NCBI RefSeq assembly: GCF_000025705.1
Contig: NC_013959.1
Coordinates: 1,930,001-1,994,000, forward strand
Source: Sideroxydans lithotrophicus ES-1
GTDB lineage: Bacteria > Pseudomonadota > Gammaproteobacteria > Burkholderiales > Gallionellaceae
Direction of reading: 5' to 3'
Length of the DNA stretch: 64,000 nt
The notes beneath the pieces are model-generated. The model searched no databases. It was given only the letters and a program-made list of their open reading frames with translations, and was not told the DNA's origin. Shown here in pieces: positions 16,970-25,715 of the stretch; positions within the stretch are counted from its first letter, which is position 1; every line of letters begins with the position of its first letter. Made by a program: the position numbers and the translations under genes.

Positions 16970-17199
16970 GCCACTTTCCTTTCAATAACGATGATCGGAC
17001 TCGATTGCGCCAGTTCTTTGTCGAGCATGTATTGCCCAAGGTTGTCGGCTACTTCTGCGCGCCCATAACGAAATTCGACCGCAAACATCCTCGGTTTGCC
17101 GTTTTCATCCATCCAGGCCGAGTTTGGATATTCCCTGCCAGGCTGAACAAATACATTGTGAGTAGGCTTGCCGTCGTAGTGCGGAAGGTAGATTTTCAT
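16966..17199 (-). CDS. 77-aa phage protein downstream of capsid
   Basis: Overlaps the next gene by 4 nt (ATGA). Begins MKIYLPHYDGKPTHNVFV; the middle carries a charged FAVEFRYGRAEVADNLGQYM motif. Small head-cluster protein of unknown function, probably cotranscribed with the connector genes after the capsid terminator. Confidence 0.6.
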   Translation of the reverse strand: MKIYLPHYDGKPTHNVFVQPGREYPNSAWMDENGKPRMFAVEFRYGRAEVADNLGQYMLDKELAQSSPIIVIERKVA

Positions 17200-17225
17200 A
17201 GAGACGCGATTGAGATAACGGACAT

Positions 17226-17254
17226 AAAAAAAGCCGCCCCAGAAGGACGGCTTT
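17226..17254 (-). terminator. terminator after major capsid gene
   Basis: Minus-strand AAAGCCG/CGGCTTT stem followed by a seven-T run, 20-48 nt after the capsid stop. Likely limits distal expression relative to abundant capsid mRNA. Confidence 0.85.
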
Positions 17255-17273
17255 CAATCTGCCCGCTAATGGA

Positions 17274-18278
17274 TTACGGACGCAGTACTTGCACTACGCT
17301 ATGAGCGTAGCTCGCACCTTTGAAGATCGCGGTGTCGAACTTCACGCCCACGAACTGGCCAGACAGGTTACCCACCAAGCCCAGTTGGAACAGGCGAGGA
17401 TTGGGGTTGTACTCAGCACCGGAGATCACGGCGATCTCGACTTCATCCTCGCACATGATCACGGCGTAATAGCCCTTGATATTTGCGGGAGTGGCAGTGA
17501 AGCCGTAAGCAGCTGTAGAAGCTGCAGTAGTCGGCATGAACGCATCGGCAATCAGCGGCAACTTACCAGCCTGTGTGCTGATTGCAGCCACAGTCACGCC
17601 CGCAACGACTTCCACGCTGTCCAAGGTGATGCGGCTTGCCTTGGCTTCTTGGTCGATGTAGTCGGCCAACAGCGGGTTGAGGTAGATGGCGCTGATCTTG
17701 CCAGCCAGCTTGTAAGTCTGGTTCGCCAACATCACAGCTACTTGAGACTTCAGGCCGTCGATGATCGATGCGCCATTGGCGATGGTGGCTTGCTGAGTGA
17801 TCTGCGCGAGGCCGCCCATCCACTCCAATGTGGTCGGAGCGGACATGCTTGTATCAGTACCAGCCCACAACATCGAGGCGCGCTTCAGTTCCACAGCGGT
17901 GATGATGTCGTTGACATCCTTCGCCACCACGGAAGCGAACTGACCTTGCTGCTCAGTCACGTCCTTGTCGAACTGGCTGATGTTGCTTTGTGCAGTCACG
18001 GCCTTGATAAAGGCAGGACGCTCAACGCGGGTCGGACCAGTTGCAGTTGCAGAAATGTTGCGCGGATCAACGGCAGCACCAGATGCCAGAGCGGTTTGCT
18101 CGAAGTAACGGTGCGGGTGGCCGGTTGCAGGCTTTTGTTCGATACGCTGAAGGGCCACGCTGGAACGACGCAGCACGTCCATGATCTCGCGATCGAACTC
18201 GGGAACTTCGATGGCACCGGTGCCCAGGTAATCAGCGGCAGCCGACAAATCCATCAGTTTTGCTTGGATATTACTCAT
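17274..18278 (-). CDS. major capsid protein (HK97-fold)
   Basis: 334 aa. Follows the protease/scaffold gene. Pattern of a major capsid: N-terminal helix (ADYLGTGAIEVPEFDREIMDV), P-domain helix region (NDIITAVELKRASMLW) and the C-terminal GYYAVIMCEDEVEIAVISG strands. No long N-terminal delta domain is visible, consistent with scaffolding supplied in trans by the upstream gene. Confidence 0.8.
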   Translation of the reverse strand: MSNIQAKLMDLSAAADYLGTGAIEVPEFDREIMDVLRRSSVALQRIEQKPATGHPHRYFEQTALASGAAVDPRNISATATGPTRVERPAFIKAVTAQSNISQFDKDVTEQQGQFASVVAKDVNDIITAVELKRASMLWAGTDTSMSAPTTLEWMGGLAQITQQATIANGASIIDGLKSQVAVMLANQTYKLAGKISAIYLNPLLADYIDQEAKASRITLDSVEVVAGVTVAAISTQAGKLPLIADAFMPTTAASTAAYGFTATPANIKGYYAVIMCEDEVEIAVISGAEYNPNPRLFQLGLVGNLSGQFVGVKFDTAIFKGASYAHSVVQVLRP

Positions 18279-18306
18279 GTATGTCTCCTAATTGTCGGAT
18301 GGCTGA

Positions 18307-18963
18307 TTACTTGCGGCCAGCAGGCATAACGCCAGCTTCACGCAACTTCAGCTTGGTTTCGATGGCCTTGGTACCTTTGATGCCAGCAGCATCAAGGAAC
18401 TTGTCGACCATCTCCGTTGTGACCTTGCCTTCTGCAGCGACGTCCTCGCCGATGCCAGCCTTGGCCAACAGAGATTTGATCTCCGGGCTCAGAGTCTTAC
18501 GTTCGGGAGCGGCTGCATTGGTGAAGGCCTTGGCTTGCAGGTCAGTCAACTTGGTACCGAGATCAGCAACGCTGGCGGTAATTGTTTCCAGCTGCTTGGT
18601 CAAACCCGATGTCTCAGCGGCAGACGCGGCACTTGCAGCAGCCGCATCGGTACTGAAGAAATCGTGGTCACGGTAGACGTGTGGCAGCTTGCCCATAGCG
18701 GCTTCGGCTTCCATACGTGCGGCCATGTGACGCAATACCTTCACGTGGCCTTGGGTTGCATGCAGACCGATACCGGCAGCTTCCATGCCATCGGCGCAGG
18801 CGCGCAGTACATCGGCATGCGGTTTGACGATATGGGTTACGCCAGCAGCATCAACGGATGCGTTGGTTGTTTTTGCTGCCTTCAGCTCGGTTACTTCTTT
18901 GCCGATGGCGGCAATGCTTGCGCTCAATGGGTCGAGCAATTTCTTCAGTTCTTCAATAGTCAT
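18307..18963 (-). CDS. scaffold protein from internal in-frame start
   Basis: ATG 18,961-18,963 is preceded by GGAG with a 6-nt spacer, an excellent ribosome binding site inside the protease-scaffold frame. The product would be 218 aa, begin MTIEELKKLL and contain only the coiled-coil scaffold region. Nested scaffolds of this type (lambda C/Nu3) are known; usage here is inferred. Confidence 0.6.
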   Translation of the reverse strand: MTIEELKKLLDPLSASIAAIGKEVTELKAAKTTNASVDAAGVTHIVKPHADVLRACADGMEAAGIGLHATQGHVKVLRHMAARMEAEAAMGKLPHVYRDHDFFSTDAAAASAASAAETSGLTKQLETITASVADLGTKLTDLQAKAFTNAAAPERKTLSPEIKSLLAKAGIGEDVAAEGKVTTEMVDKFLDAAGIKGTKAIETKLKLREAGVMPAGRK

Positions 18964-19713
18964 TACGATCTCCGTATCAGAGGTGTCGGTCTGGGCCGTA
19001 GCCTCAAGCGACGTTGTGGTATAGGCCGCCAACTCTTTGTAGAGAAGCGCTGCGCCCGTGAAGATGCAATAGTCAACAACCCAAGGGTCGGCTTCCACGT
19101 CGCGAATAGCAGCCTGGCACTCGTAACTCCAGCCCAACCTGCTCTTTTCTGCGCGGATACGCTGACATTCATCGGGAAAGTCGTTTGCGTAAAAAAATCC
19201 GGCGATCCAAAGTGCATCGCCTTCAATGTATGCCTCGGTGATGAGGCCAATCTTTGCCTTCTTGTCGTGTCCGTCAAAATCTGGCTTGTAGTCGACGGCC
19301 ATACCAAGCAGGCTTGGAATCGCTGCTTCTGCCACATCCGTTGGGATGTACGTTTGCTTCCCGCTGCTGCCATGTGGGGGCGCATCGGAAGTCTGGTCAA
19401 GGCGGGTCATTACCCCCTTGAATGGCATCTTGTTCGGGTGTTCTCCGGTCGGCATGTCCAGCGCCATGGCTTCGAATGTGAAGCTGGTTGCGTGGACTTC
19501 CCACTTTGTGGTGTTGATGTCGAGGTCGTGTGCCCGACGGATAATTCGGCGACGGGCTTCGCTGCGCTCGTCGTCGGTCAGGTCTTGTGTCTTCGGCAAC
19601 ATAGACCACGCCATCTTGACGTGCGCCTCATCATGGATGGGCAATACGCGCTTCCCCGGCACAGCAAAATCGCTGTCCTTGAGTTCTTCGCGCTGCTCTT
19701 TGGTGAGTGCCAT
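18307..19713 (-). CDS. DUF6582 - prohead protease - scaffold fusion
   Basis: 468 aa with three parts. Residues 1-65 match DUF6582 (LKDSDFAVPGKRVLPIHD, then AWSML and a RRIIRRAHDL helix). Residues about 70-235 look like a capsid maturation protease (FEAMALDMPTGEHPNKMPFKG, LIGLITEAYIEGD-type strands, SRLGWSYECQA). From about 252 on the protein is a helical, Ala/Lys/Glu-rich scaffold. A strong internal start at 18,963 can make the scaffold alone. Start ATG 19,713. Confidence 0.72.
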   Translation of the reverse strand: MALTKEQREELKDSDFAVPGKRVLPIHDEAHVKMAWSMLPKTQDLTDDERSEARRRIIRRAHDLDINTTKWEVHATSFTFEAMALDMPTGEHPNKMPFKGVMTRLDQTSDAPPHGSSGKQTYIPTDVAEAAIPSLLGMAVDYKPDFDGHDKKAKIGLITEAYIEGDALWIAGFFYANDFPDECQRIRAEKSRLGWSYECQAAIRDVEADPWVVDYCIFTGAALLYKELAAYTTTSLEATAQTDTSDTEIVMTIEELKKLLDPLSASIAAIGKEVTELKAAKTTNASVDAAGVTHIVKPHADVLRACADGMEAAGIGLHATQGHVKVLRHMAARMEAEAAMGKLPHVYRDHDFFSTDAAAASAASAAETSGLTKQLETITASVADLGTKLTDLQAKAFTNAAAPERKTLSPEIKSLLAKAGIGEDVAAEGKVTTEMVDKFLDAAGIKGTKAIETKLKLREAGVMPAGRK

Positions 19714-19726
19714 TCATTGACCCCGA

Positions 19727-19754
19727 AATAAAAAAGGCCGCCCGGAGACGGCCT
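19727..19754 (-). terminator. terminator before protease-scaffold gene
   Basis: Minus-strand AGGCCG stem, TCTCCGGG loop, CGGCCT stem, then a T-tract; starts 22 nt after the stop of the 167-aa gene. Confidence 0.82.
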
Positions 19755-19776
19755 AACTCGCACTGGTTTACTTGTG

Positions 19777-20280
19777 TTACAGGATTGCTTTGATGCGGCT
19801 CAGCAACGTGGCGACTTCGCCTTCAACCTCATCTTCCACGGCAACAAGCTTTGCCTTGAATTCGGTCAGGTGAACCAGGAAGTTTTCCAGAGCACCATGC
19901 GACGCATGGTTTGCATCAGCCTGTGCAGCTTTAGCCGCGGTGACGATGTGCTCAGACAGTGTGACAACCTTCTCTGTGGCTGCTTTCGCAGAGGTATCGG
20001 CGGCCGTATCCAAGGTAACGAGGGCAGCAGGATCCTTGGCTTTGGCCGCAGCAACTTCATCAGCAGTCAGCTCAACATATTTACCATCGCCGTCCAGTTT
20101 GAACAGCTTGAGCGAATCCGACGTGTTGGCAATGTCGTTCGCGGTAGCCACATCATAAGAACCGTCCGCGATCTGCACATACAAGGCTTCAGCATTCGTT
20201 TGTGGCGCTGTTTTATCTGCGGCACCCGTCTTCTCCTTGTCGCCCGACTGATTGCCAGTCTTTTTTTGATTCTTTGCCAT
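19777..20280 (-). CDS. 167-aa Ala/Lys/Asp-rich head-cluster protein
   Basis: Start ATG 20,280 has a near-perfect SD (AAAGGAGG). Highly charged: N-terminal KNQKKTGNQSGDKEKTG tail, helical Ala-rich middle and C-terminal AKLVAVEDEVEGEVATLLSRI. Gene order suggests a virion or assembly protein; no family recognised. Confidence 0.6.
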   Translation of the reverse strand: MAKNQKKTGNQSGDKEKTGAADKTAPQTNAEALYVQIADGSYDVATANDIANTSDSLKLFKLDGDGKYVELTADEVAAAKAKDPAALVTLDTAADTSAKAATEKVVTLSEHIVTAAKAAQADANHASHGALENFLVHLTEFKAKLVAVEDEVEGEVATLLSRIKAIL

Positions 20281-20290
20281 GATGCCTCCT

Positions 20291-20512
20291 TTACAATGCC
20301 GCAAGCAGGTTGGTCAGGTCTGTAGCGACGGTGCTATTCACAATGCCACCAGCCGCGTTGATCTGAGCAACCAGCAACTTCAGCTCGCCGAGCTTCACTT
20401 CCAGCTGGTTTAATCTGGCCAGCTGAACGGAATTGGTATACGTCGGTGCCGTCACTGCAGTCTTTTCGGCTGCCACCCGCGCCACTTGGGCGTTAGATTG
20501 TTGGGAGGCCAT
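20291..20512 (-). CDS. 73-aa helical phage protein
   Basis: Ala/Gln/Leu-rich protein predicted as helices (LARLNQLEVKLGELKLLVAQI). Shares composition with the following 71-aa gene; the two may be paralogues. Located between portal and protease; unknown role. Confidence 0.55.
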   Translation of the reverse strand: MASQQSNAQVARVAAEKTAVTAPTYTNSVQLARLNQLEVKLGELKLLVAQINAAGGIVNSTVATDLTNLLAAL

Positions 20513-20514
20513 GA

Positions 20515-20730
20515 TTAAGCCAGCGCCGTGAGAGCTGCATTAATCGCCGTCAGATTCGTTCCAGCCGGAACGTTGGCGGCAAGCACAGTGAGCTGCAGCT
20601 TGACCTCGGCAATCGTGGCATTGATGGCGGACAGCATGCCTTGCCCGTCTTCATATCCACCAGCTGCTTGAACAGCGGCTTTTTCGGCGGTCAGCAATTG
20701 CATTGCGGCAAGCGTAGAGAATGTGGTCAT
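20515..20730 (-). CDS. 71-aa helical phage protein
   Basis: Ala-rich (LLTAEKAAVQAAGGYEDG, INATIAEVKLQLTVLAANVPAG), 2 nt before the related 73-aa gene. The shared 'AEKTAV/AEKAAV' and 'LxxLxAxVPAG/INAAGG' patterns suggest an old duplication (inference). Confidence 0.55.
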   Translation of the reverse strand: MTTFSTLAAMQLLTAEKAAVQAAGGYEDGQGMLSAINATIAEVKLQLTVLAANVPAGTNLTAINAALTALA

Positions 20731-20761
20731 GATCTATTCCTTGTGTGAGGTTGTAGAGAAA

Positions 20762-21070
20762 TTAACCGGTGACAATCACGTCGAACGTACCGGCTGCCAA
20801 TGTGTTGGCGGCAAGGCGCGGCGTGAGTGTGACGTTGAAACCGGTGGCCGTCTTGCCAGACACGAACCAGGTGGCATCTTGGCCGGGGTTGACGGCAACC
20901 GCGTAGTTGGCTGGCAGACCCGCCATCGCGACAGCAACAACAACGGCCAGTCCAGCACCACCGCCTGCTCCGTTGGCAACGCCCATTTGCACGCCGAGAA
21001 TGACGCGATCCTGTGTATTCGGCGTAGAACCAGCCGGAGTTTCTACCGAGTGAACAACTTTATTTCCCAT
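20762..21070 (-). CDS. 102-aa beta-rich head-cluster protein
   Basis: Begins MGNKVVHSVETPAGS, has a hydrophobic Gly/Ala/Val core (GLAVVVAVAMAGLPANYAVAV) and the strand motif ATGFNVTLTPRL. Pattern of a small virion beta-sandwich protein (decoration-like). Overlaps the portal gene end by 11 nt. Confidence 0.55.
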   Translation of the reverse strand: MGNKVVHSVETPAGSTPNTQDRVILGVQMGVANGAGGGAGLAVVVAVAMAGLPANYAVAVNPGQDATWFVSGKTATGFNVTLTPRLAANTLAAGTFDVIVTG

Positions 21071-22406
21071 TTTTTGATACTCCTATGTTGTTAATGGGCT
21101 CTTCGCCCGGTGATCTCTTCTCTGCAATTGCCAACTGCACGTCGGCATAGGTCAAACTGCCCCACTTAGATTCAATCGGTGGCAACCCCAAGCGGGCACG
21201 TTGTTCATCGGGCGTCATCGCATTGTTCTTGTAATACGTCTCGAATATCTTTGCGGTGGCTTCTTCGTCCTCGCGATCAAGGCCGAGGAACTTCAGTTCG
21301 ATCTGGCTGAACCCGAGCTTGCCTTCAATGGCTTCGCGCGTCAGGTAAGCCGAGAAGTTAGTTGCCATCGGAATGATGGCTCCGCTCCAGTCGCGGTCAT
21401 CAGAGACTTCAGCTGTGCTGCGATTTACATCAGCCTCAATGGAAAGGTCTTGCGGGCTGATCTCGAATGCCGTCGCAATCTCGCGAATCAGCATCTCCTG
21501 ATATTTCAGATACAGCGCATCGTCCTTACCTTCATGCAGCTTGAGAACTTCGGCGCCATCGCCGCCCAGCATGGGAACTTCGCCCTGTCCTTCGACCTCA
21601 TCACGCCACCAGCCGCGCATTGATTCAAGAGTGGATTTATCCGCGCCCTTGAAAACCAGCATGTTTCTCGGTGCGCCATTGCTGGCAACATTTCCAGCAT
21701 AGTCGGATACACCCAGCAGGCGGCTGATACTATTGAAGGCAATCTCCAGACAGCCGATACCAAACGGATCATTGGTGTTCGGGTCCTTGCGGATATAGAT
21801 CAGCTGGTCATTGGTCAGTGGAATGCCTTGCACACCGCCGACGTTGCCGTATCCCAGCGTCTGGGAATATCGCGCCTCGTTCTTGTCGCCAGTCCAGCCT
21901 GCATAAACTTGAATTGAGGAAGCGTCGACTGGCCACATCCACAGCGGCCGCATCTTGTCGCCTCCAACTTCCTGCTCGATCGCTGCCGCGCCGAAAGATA
22001 GATAGTCCTCCCCCGCCTGTTCGATCATCGTCCGGAACGAGTCGTCATGGTTCGGCTTATTAAAGCAGGATGTGACAATCTCGATCTGGCGCTTGATCTC
22101 CGGCGTGAGCTTTACGTTCGCCTTCGGGACAATCTCCCACTTCAGGCTGGCGACAGCTCCTTTAACGCGGTTGATCGCGCGGCGCGCATATACAGTTCGA
22201 CCAAACTTGCGCAGATTCGACGGCGTTGGCTTGATCAGCGGCCGGTCTTTCTGGAACCGCATGCTGCCCAGGTTCATCAGCCTGGCGAATACCGTTGTTT
22301 CGCGCTCCGGCATCTTGCGCGTGCGGCCAGCCCAGATGGCCATTGCCAACCTATCGCCCGCCCAGTTCGATACGCGCTGGACAAGTGAGAGTTTTTTTAC
22401 GGCCAT
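21060..22406 (-). CDS. portal protein (HK97-type)
   Basis: About 448 aa. Motifs: RTVYARRAINRVKGAVASL, EDYLSFGAAAIEQEV, LIYIRKDPNTNDPFGIGCLE and TAFEISPQDLSIE, characteristic of phage portals (dodecameric DNA channel at the capsid vertex). ATG 22,406 is preferred over ATG 22,412 because AGGA is 7 nt away from it and only 1 nt from the first. Confidence 0.88.
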   Translation of the reverse strand: MAVKKLSLVQRVSNWAGDRLAMAIWAGRTRKMPERETTVFARLMNLGSMRFQKDRPLIKPTPSNLRKFGRTVYARRAINRVKGAVASLKWEIVPKANVKLTPEIKRQIEIVTSCFNKPNHDDSFRTMIEQAGEDYLSFGAAAIEQEVGGDKMRPLWMWPVDASSIQVYAGWTGDKNEARYSQTLGYGNVGGVQGIPLTNDQLIYIRKDPNTNDPFGIGCLEIAFNSISRLLGVSDYAGNVASNGAPRNMLVFKGADKSTLESMRGWWRDEVEGQGEVPMLGGDGAEVLKLHEGKDDALYLKYQEMLIREIATAFEISPQDLSIEADVNRSTAEVSDDRDWSGAIIPMATNFSAYLTREAIEGKLGFSQIELKFLGLDREDEEATAKIFETYYKNNAMTPDEQRARLGLPPIESKWGSLTYADVQLAIAEKRSPGEEPINNIGVSKNGK

Positions 22407-22422
22407 CGTCATTTCCTAGGGG

Positions 22423-23892
22423 CTAGATCACCCATTGAGTTTTTTGCGGGAGCACTAGCTCGGTAAATGCACGGGAAAGCCCGTCTATCTGGTCGTCATA
22501 GCGCCCATTCGGGAACGTTCGCATCTCGTCAACCAAGGCATCATTCCAGCCAGCGCGAAGCATTAACACGTTGCCCGCGTTCACTTGTGAGGCAAACGGC
22601 TCGGCTCGCGTGAGTTTGTCGCCAGATTCCGGCGATGAAACAACGGTGAAGCCAATCAACATCTTGGATAGATACGCGACTTGCGTCTTACCGGCTTGAC
22701 CAGGATCCTGTGGCAAACTGATTTTTGTCTCGTAGCCATCGCGCTTCGCTGTATTCAGCAGTGCTTCGTCGCGCTCATCCGGTCCATATTGAACGCGCAC
22801 CATGTCGGAAATCAGCACGCGACCGTCTGGTAGCAATCCCATCCTCGGGCCTGCTGTCCAGTCGCCATCGTCTTTGGTTGCTGCCAAGTCCCAGCCACGC
22901 GCCCACTTGATGCCGGAAATCGGCAAGGCGTCAATGATCGCTATCTTGTCCGGCTTGAACAGTGTGCCTTCGAGCGGAGATGGTCGCTGTTGGAACAGCG
23001 CATTCCATGTCGTCGGGCTGCTTTCAAATTGTGACCAGTGCTTGCGGTCAAACCACTCTGGCCAGAGATATTCACCCTGCTTGCGTCCCAACGGATCGTT
23101 CTCGACCTCGCAACGCGCCTGAATGCACAGGACTTCCCATTCGAACCCATCCTTGCACAGGAATTTACCGCTCTCGCCGCTCCAGTTGTCTGGCAGGATC
23201 CGGCCAGCCAGATCATCCTCATGCCAACGAGTCTGAATCAGCACAACCCAGCCACCAGGTATGAGACGGGTCAGCAGGTCATCCTTGTAGGCATCGTAGG
23301 TCTTCTGCCTGATCGTCTCGCTATTGGCCTGTTCGCGCCCCTTGATTGGGTCGTCGATAATCAGGCCGTGCGCGCGGTTGCCGGTGATGCCGGACAGAAT
23401 GCCGCACGCCATATACTCGCTGCCGTTCGTCAGAGCGAATTCCTGTGCGGCCGAGCTTTCAGCTGTAAGCTCGGCATTCCATATCTGCTTGTACCGCTTC
23501 TGTTTGATGATCGAGCGAGTTCTGCGCCCCATCTTCCTGGCCAAATCATCACCATAGCTGGCCAGAATCACTCGGCGATCTGACTCGCTGCCAAGATATT
23601 CGCTCGGAAATACCACCGACGCATAACTGGACTTCGCCGAACCAGGTGGCATGAACACCATCAACCGGCCATGCGGCTTACCGCTTACCTCTTCCAGTTT
23701 CTGCAACAGAATACGATGGTGCAACGCCATCGTGGTTTCGATTGGCTTGAAGAACTCGGTATCTGGGTCTTCAGACACCGGAGCGCCTGGTATTTCTATC
23801 GCATTCGCATAATCTTGCAGACTTTCGCGTGCACGCCTTCTAATGAGAAGTTCACGCGCTGCCTCCTGCGGCGATAGCTGCGAGTTCCTCAT
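22423..23892 (-). CDS. terminase large subunit
   Basis: 489 aa. ATPase domain with Walker A variant MPPGSAKSS (about 82-89), Walker B-like HGLIIDDPI and coupling QTRWHEDD; nuclease domain with GWDLAATKDDGD and DDQIDGLSRAF acidic residues. Packages DNA into the head together with portal. Overlaps the small-subunit gene by 41 nt; start ATG has AAGGA 8 nt upstream. Confidence 0.93.
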   Translation of the reverse strand: MRNSQLSPQEAARELLIRRRARESLQDYANAIEIPGAPVSEDPDTEFFKPIETTMALHHRILLQKLEEVSGKPHGRLMVFMPPGSAKSSYASVVFPSEYLGSESDRRVILASYGDDLARKMGRRTRSIIKQKRYKQIWNAELTAESSAAQEFALTNGSEYMACGILSGITGNRAHGLIIDDPIKGREQANSETIRQKTYDAYKDDLLTRLIPGGWVVLIQTRWHEDDLAGRILPDNWSGESGKFLCKDGFEWEVLCIQARCEVENDPLGRKQGEYLWPEWFDRKHWSQFESSPTTWNALFQQRPSPLEGTLFKPDKIAIIDALPISGIKWARGWDLAATKDDGDWTAGPRMGLLPDGRVLISDMVRVQYGPDERDEALLNTAKRDGYETKISLPQDPGQAGKTQVAYLSKMLIGFTVVSSPESGDKLTRAEPFASQVNAGNVLMLRAGWNDALVDEMRTFPNGRYDDQIDGLSRAFTELVLPQKTQWVI

Positions 23893-24328
23893 CAGTCAAG
23901 TCCTTGGATTTTCGCGTCTCGATAGGGCCGCCATCCTTACCGGTTAGTTCGTGCTTAAATCGATTTGTGTAGCTCTCTCCGACTTCCTTAGCTGCTTGTT
24001 CAAGCAGTTGGGCGGCTAATGCCATATTCCCCTTGTCCTCGGCTTTTGCTGCCATGCGATTCAAGGCGCGCAAACGAACAGCGCGGTGGGAGATGGCAAC
24101 TTGGCTGGTATCTTCAAGAAACGCCTTGCGGGTCTCTTCAAATATAGTCAGCCAACGCTTACTTAACTTCGCCGCTGCCGTCTTTCCGGGCTGATATGCC
24201 TCAACCTGCTGGAGCGGCACAATTAATCCAAATTCGGCCTTGATTGCCTTTGCTACTTGAGAAGGCGTATCGAAACACGCCAAGTCTTGAACAATGCGGC
24301 GTTTCACATCATCTGAGAGTGCCGCCAT
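23852..24328 (-). CDS. terminase small subunit (DUF2280)
   Basis: 158 aa. DUF2280 features: N-terminal SDDVKRRIVQDLACFDTPSQVAKAI (helix-turn-helix), FGLIVPLQQVEAYQPGK and the C-terminal TGKDGGPIE region common in terminase small subunits. Binds the packaging start site and recruits the large subunit. Confidence 0.85.
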   Translation of the reverse strand: MAALSDDVKRRIVQDLACFDTPSQVAKAIKAEFGLIVPLQQVEAYQPGKTAAAKLSKRWLTIFEETRKAFLEDTSQVAISHRAVRLRALNRMAAKAEDKGNMALAAQLLEQAAKEVGESYTNRFKHELTGKDGGPIETRKSKDLTDEELAAIAAGGSA

Positions 24329-24360
24329 AATGAATGCCTTAACTCAAGGCCCAGTCAAAG

Positions 24361-25017
24361 TCAGGCCGCTTTCAATAAACAGGTTCCACATGCTCTTGCG
24401 ATGTCCACATTGGCAATCGCTGGAGCGTTCTTGGATGCTTCTACCAACTTGGCGGTTGCGCCAGCAGAATTACCTGCGCCATACCTGCGCACTATCCCGA
24501 CAAACTCTTCTACGTCGTGACCACGCATCTGGAATTTAGGCAACCCACTCTGGGTGAATTTGGGAGAACCAAAGGCGTCGCGCTCTTGCCCACAGTGATA
24601 AAGCTCATGCTCGACCACGGCAGCCCAGACTGCATCGCTGGCAGTTGCGGCATATAGCGCATCCAGCGTAATAACAAAGTCCGGCACATCGCCAAACCAC
24701 TCACGGAGCTGCTGCTCTTGTCGCCCCTTTTGCCATGCACCACACCGGAACATCGGCATTTCGGCAGTTCCAACCACCTGGTGCGCCTGTCTGATGTATT
24801 GAACATTCGTCCACAAGAAACCGATGCTGGCTTCTCTTAGATGGATATGATCTTCGTTAAACAGGTTTCCATCTTCTTCGAGGATGACCGCTCTTACCCA
24901 TGCCTCAATCTCTGGCGCCGGCAGGAACTGCCCCCATAGTGCGCCACCCTCGCTGAGCAAAAGACTTTCTGGCGGCATAGGGCGAATGCTTCCAGATCGC
25001 TGATTCTTGGCTGCCAT
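24361..25017 (-). CDS. phage putative metallopeptidase
   Basis: About 218 aa. Zinc motif HELYHC (HExxH) near residue 125, preceded by FVITLDALYA and followed by RGHDVEEFVGIVRRYG, matching the PhageMetallopep family found upstream of terminase genes. Start uncertain: ATG 25,017 (MAAKNQRSG) is taken because it opens the conserved part; in-frame ATGs at 25,101 and 25,122 exist without a clear SD. Substrate unknown. Confidence 0.7.
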   Translation of the reverse strand: MAAKNQRSGSIRPMPPESLLLSEGGALWGQFLPAPEIEAWVRAVILEEDGNLFNEDHIHLREASIGFLWTNVQYIRQAHQVVGTAEMPMFRCGAWQKGRQEQQLREWFGDVPDFVITLDALYAATASDAVWAAVVEHELYHCGQERDAFGSPKFTQSGLPKFQMRGHDVEEFVGIVRRYGAGNSAGATAKLVEASKNAPAIANVDIARACGTCLLKAA

Positions 25018-25382
25018 GGGATGCTCGATAGGTGGGTGCCCAATTCCGAATATGCCTTGCGGCACATCAGGCAGCGGTATCAAAGGAGAATGAAACGTCA
25101 TGCAAACGGTATCCCAGCCCATCGATGCTGAGCCACGCCGGGTGATCTTTACCTTTGCGGCTTTTACGCATCTTGCGCGATGTGGGCTGGGTGATGCTCA
25201 ATCCGAGAGTACTACTGCGCGATAGGACTCGGCTCCATCTTTGCAGGCTGCTCGGTAAAACAGGGATACTGCGTGAATTCTTGCCGGTTACAGCGTCCGG
25301 CAGCCGTTTGGCTTTACGGCTGATTGTGGCTTAAAGTGCGCAGCGCTCGCCTGCCTAGATTGTCGCGCTGTATGGTGCAATG
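25018..25382. other. 365-bp gap upstream of the late operon
   Basis: No convincing gene. On the minus strand one frame is open for roughly 80 codons after TAA near 25,333 but has no ATG until about 25,168 (a 34-codon tail, MRKSRKG...). It could be a remnant or a short basic peptide overlapping the metallopeptidase start. The late promoter or antiterminator target would be expected in or just upstream of this stretch; I cannot place it with confidence. Confidence 0.4.
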
Positions 25383-25416
25383 CAAAAACGCCCGCCGGAA
25401 TGTACCGAACGGGCGC
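25383..25416 (-). terminator. terminator between regulator genes and late operon (tR'-like)
   Basis: Minus-strand CGCCCGTTCGG / CCGGCGGGCG hairpin with a T5 tail, 21 nt after the stop of the 92-aa gene and about 370 nt before the first late gene. The position after a Q-like gene matches a Q-controlled lambdoid terminator. Confidence 0.8.
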
Positions 25417-25436
25417 TTATGAATTCGCAGGGGGCA

Positions 25437-25715
25437 TTACCCCGCACGAATACTTACACATTCTCTGACACTTTTTCCGGCATCATCTAGCACTTTCCAA
25501 GCATAGAGAGCGAAACTACCGCGAGACTTCGGCACAGACATCTTTATTTGCCCCGACTCCACCAGCGCGAGCAATACCAGAGATACAGCTGATCTGATCG
25601 CGCATCGCTCATCATGCGATGGCTTGGGATTGATGTAGTTCACGATCTGGCGCATCCGGAATTCTCGCCCAGGGTACGCAGCCAACAGCTCGATCACCTT
25701 ATCTGCATGCTTCAT
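25437..25715 (-). CDS. 92-aa winged-helix-like phage protein
   Basis: Compact protein with LLAAYPGREFRMRQIVNYI and IRSAVSLVLLALVESGQIKM, a pattern of a winged helix DNA-binding domain (helix, turn, recognition helix, beta hairpin PKSRGSFALYAWK). Translationally coupled to the Q-like gene (ATGA overlap). Could help late regulation; unproven. Confidence 0.55.
   Translation of the reverse strand: MKHADKVIELLAAYPGREFRMRQIVNYINPKPSHDERCAIRSAVSLVLLALVESGQIKMSVPKSRGSFALYAWKVLDDAGKSVRECVSIRAG

Noticed and set aside
25018-25340. Minus-strand open frame of about 80 codons as a gene
   Set aside because: It has no ATG for most of its length and no SD; only a 34-codon basic tail overlapping the metallopeptidase start is possible.
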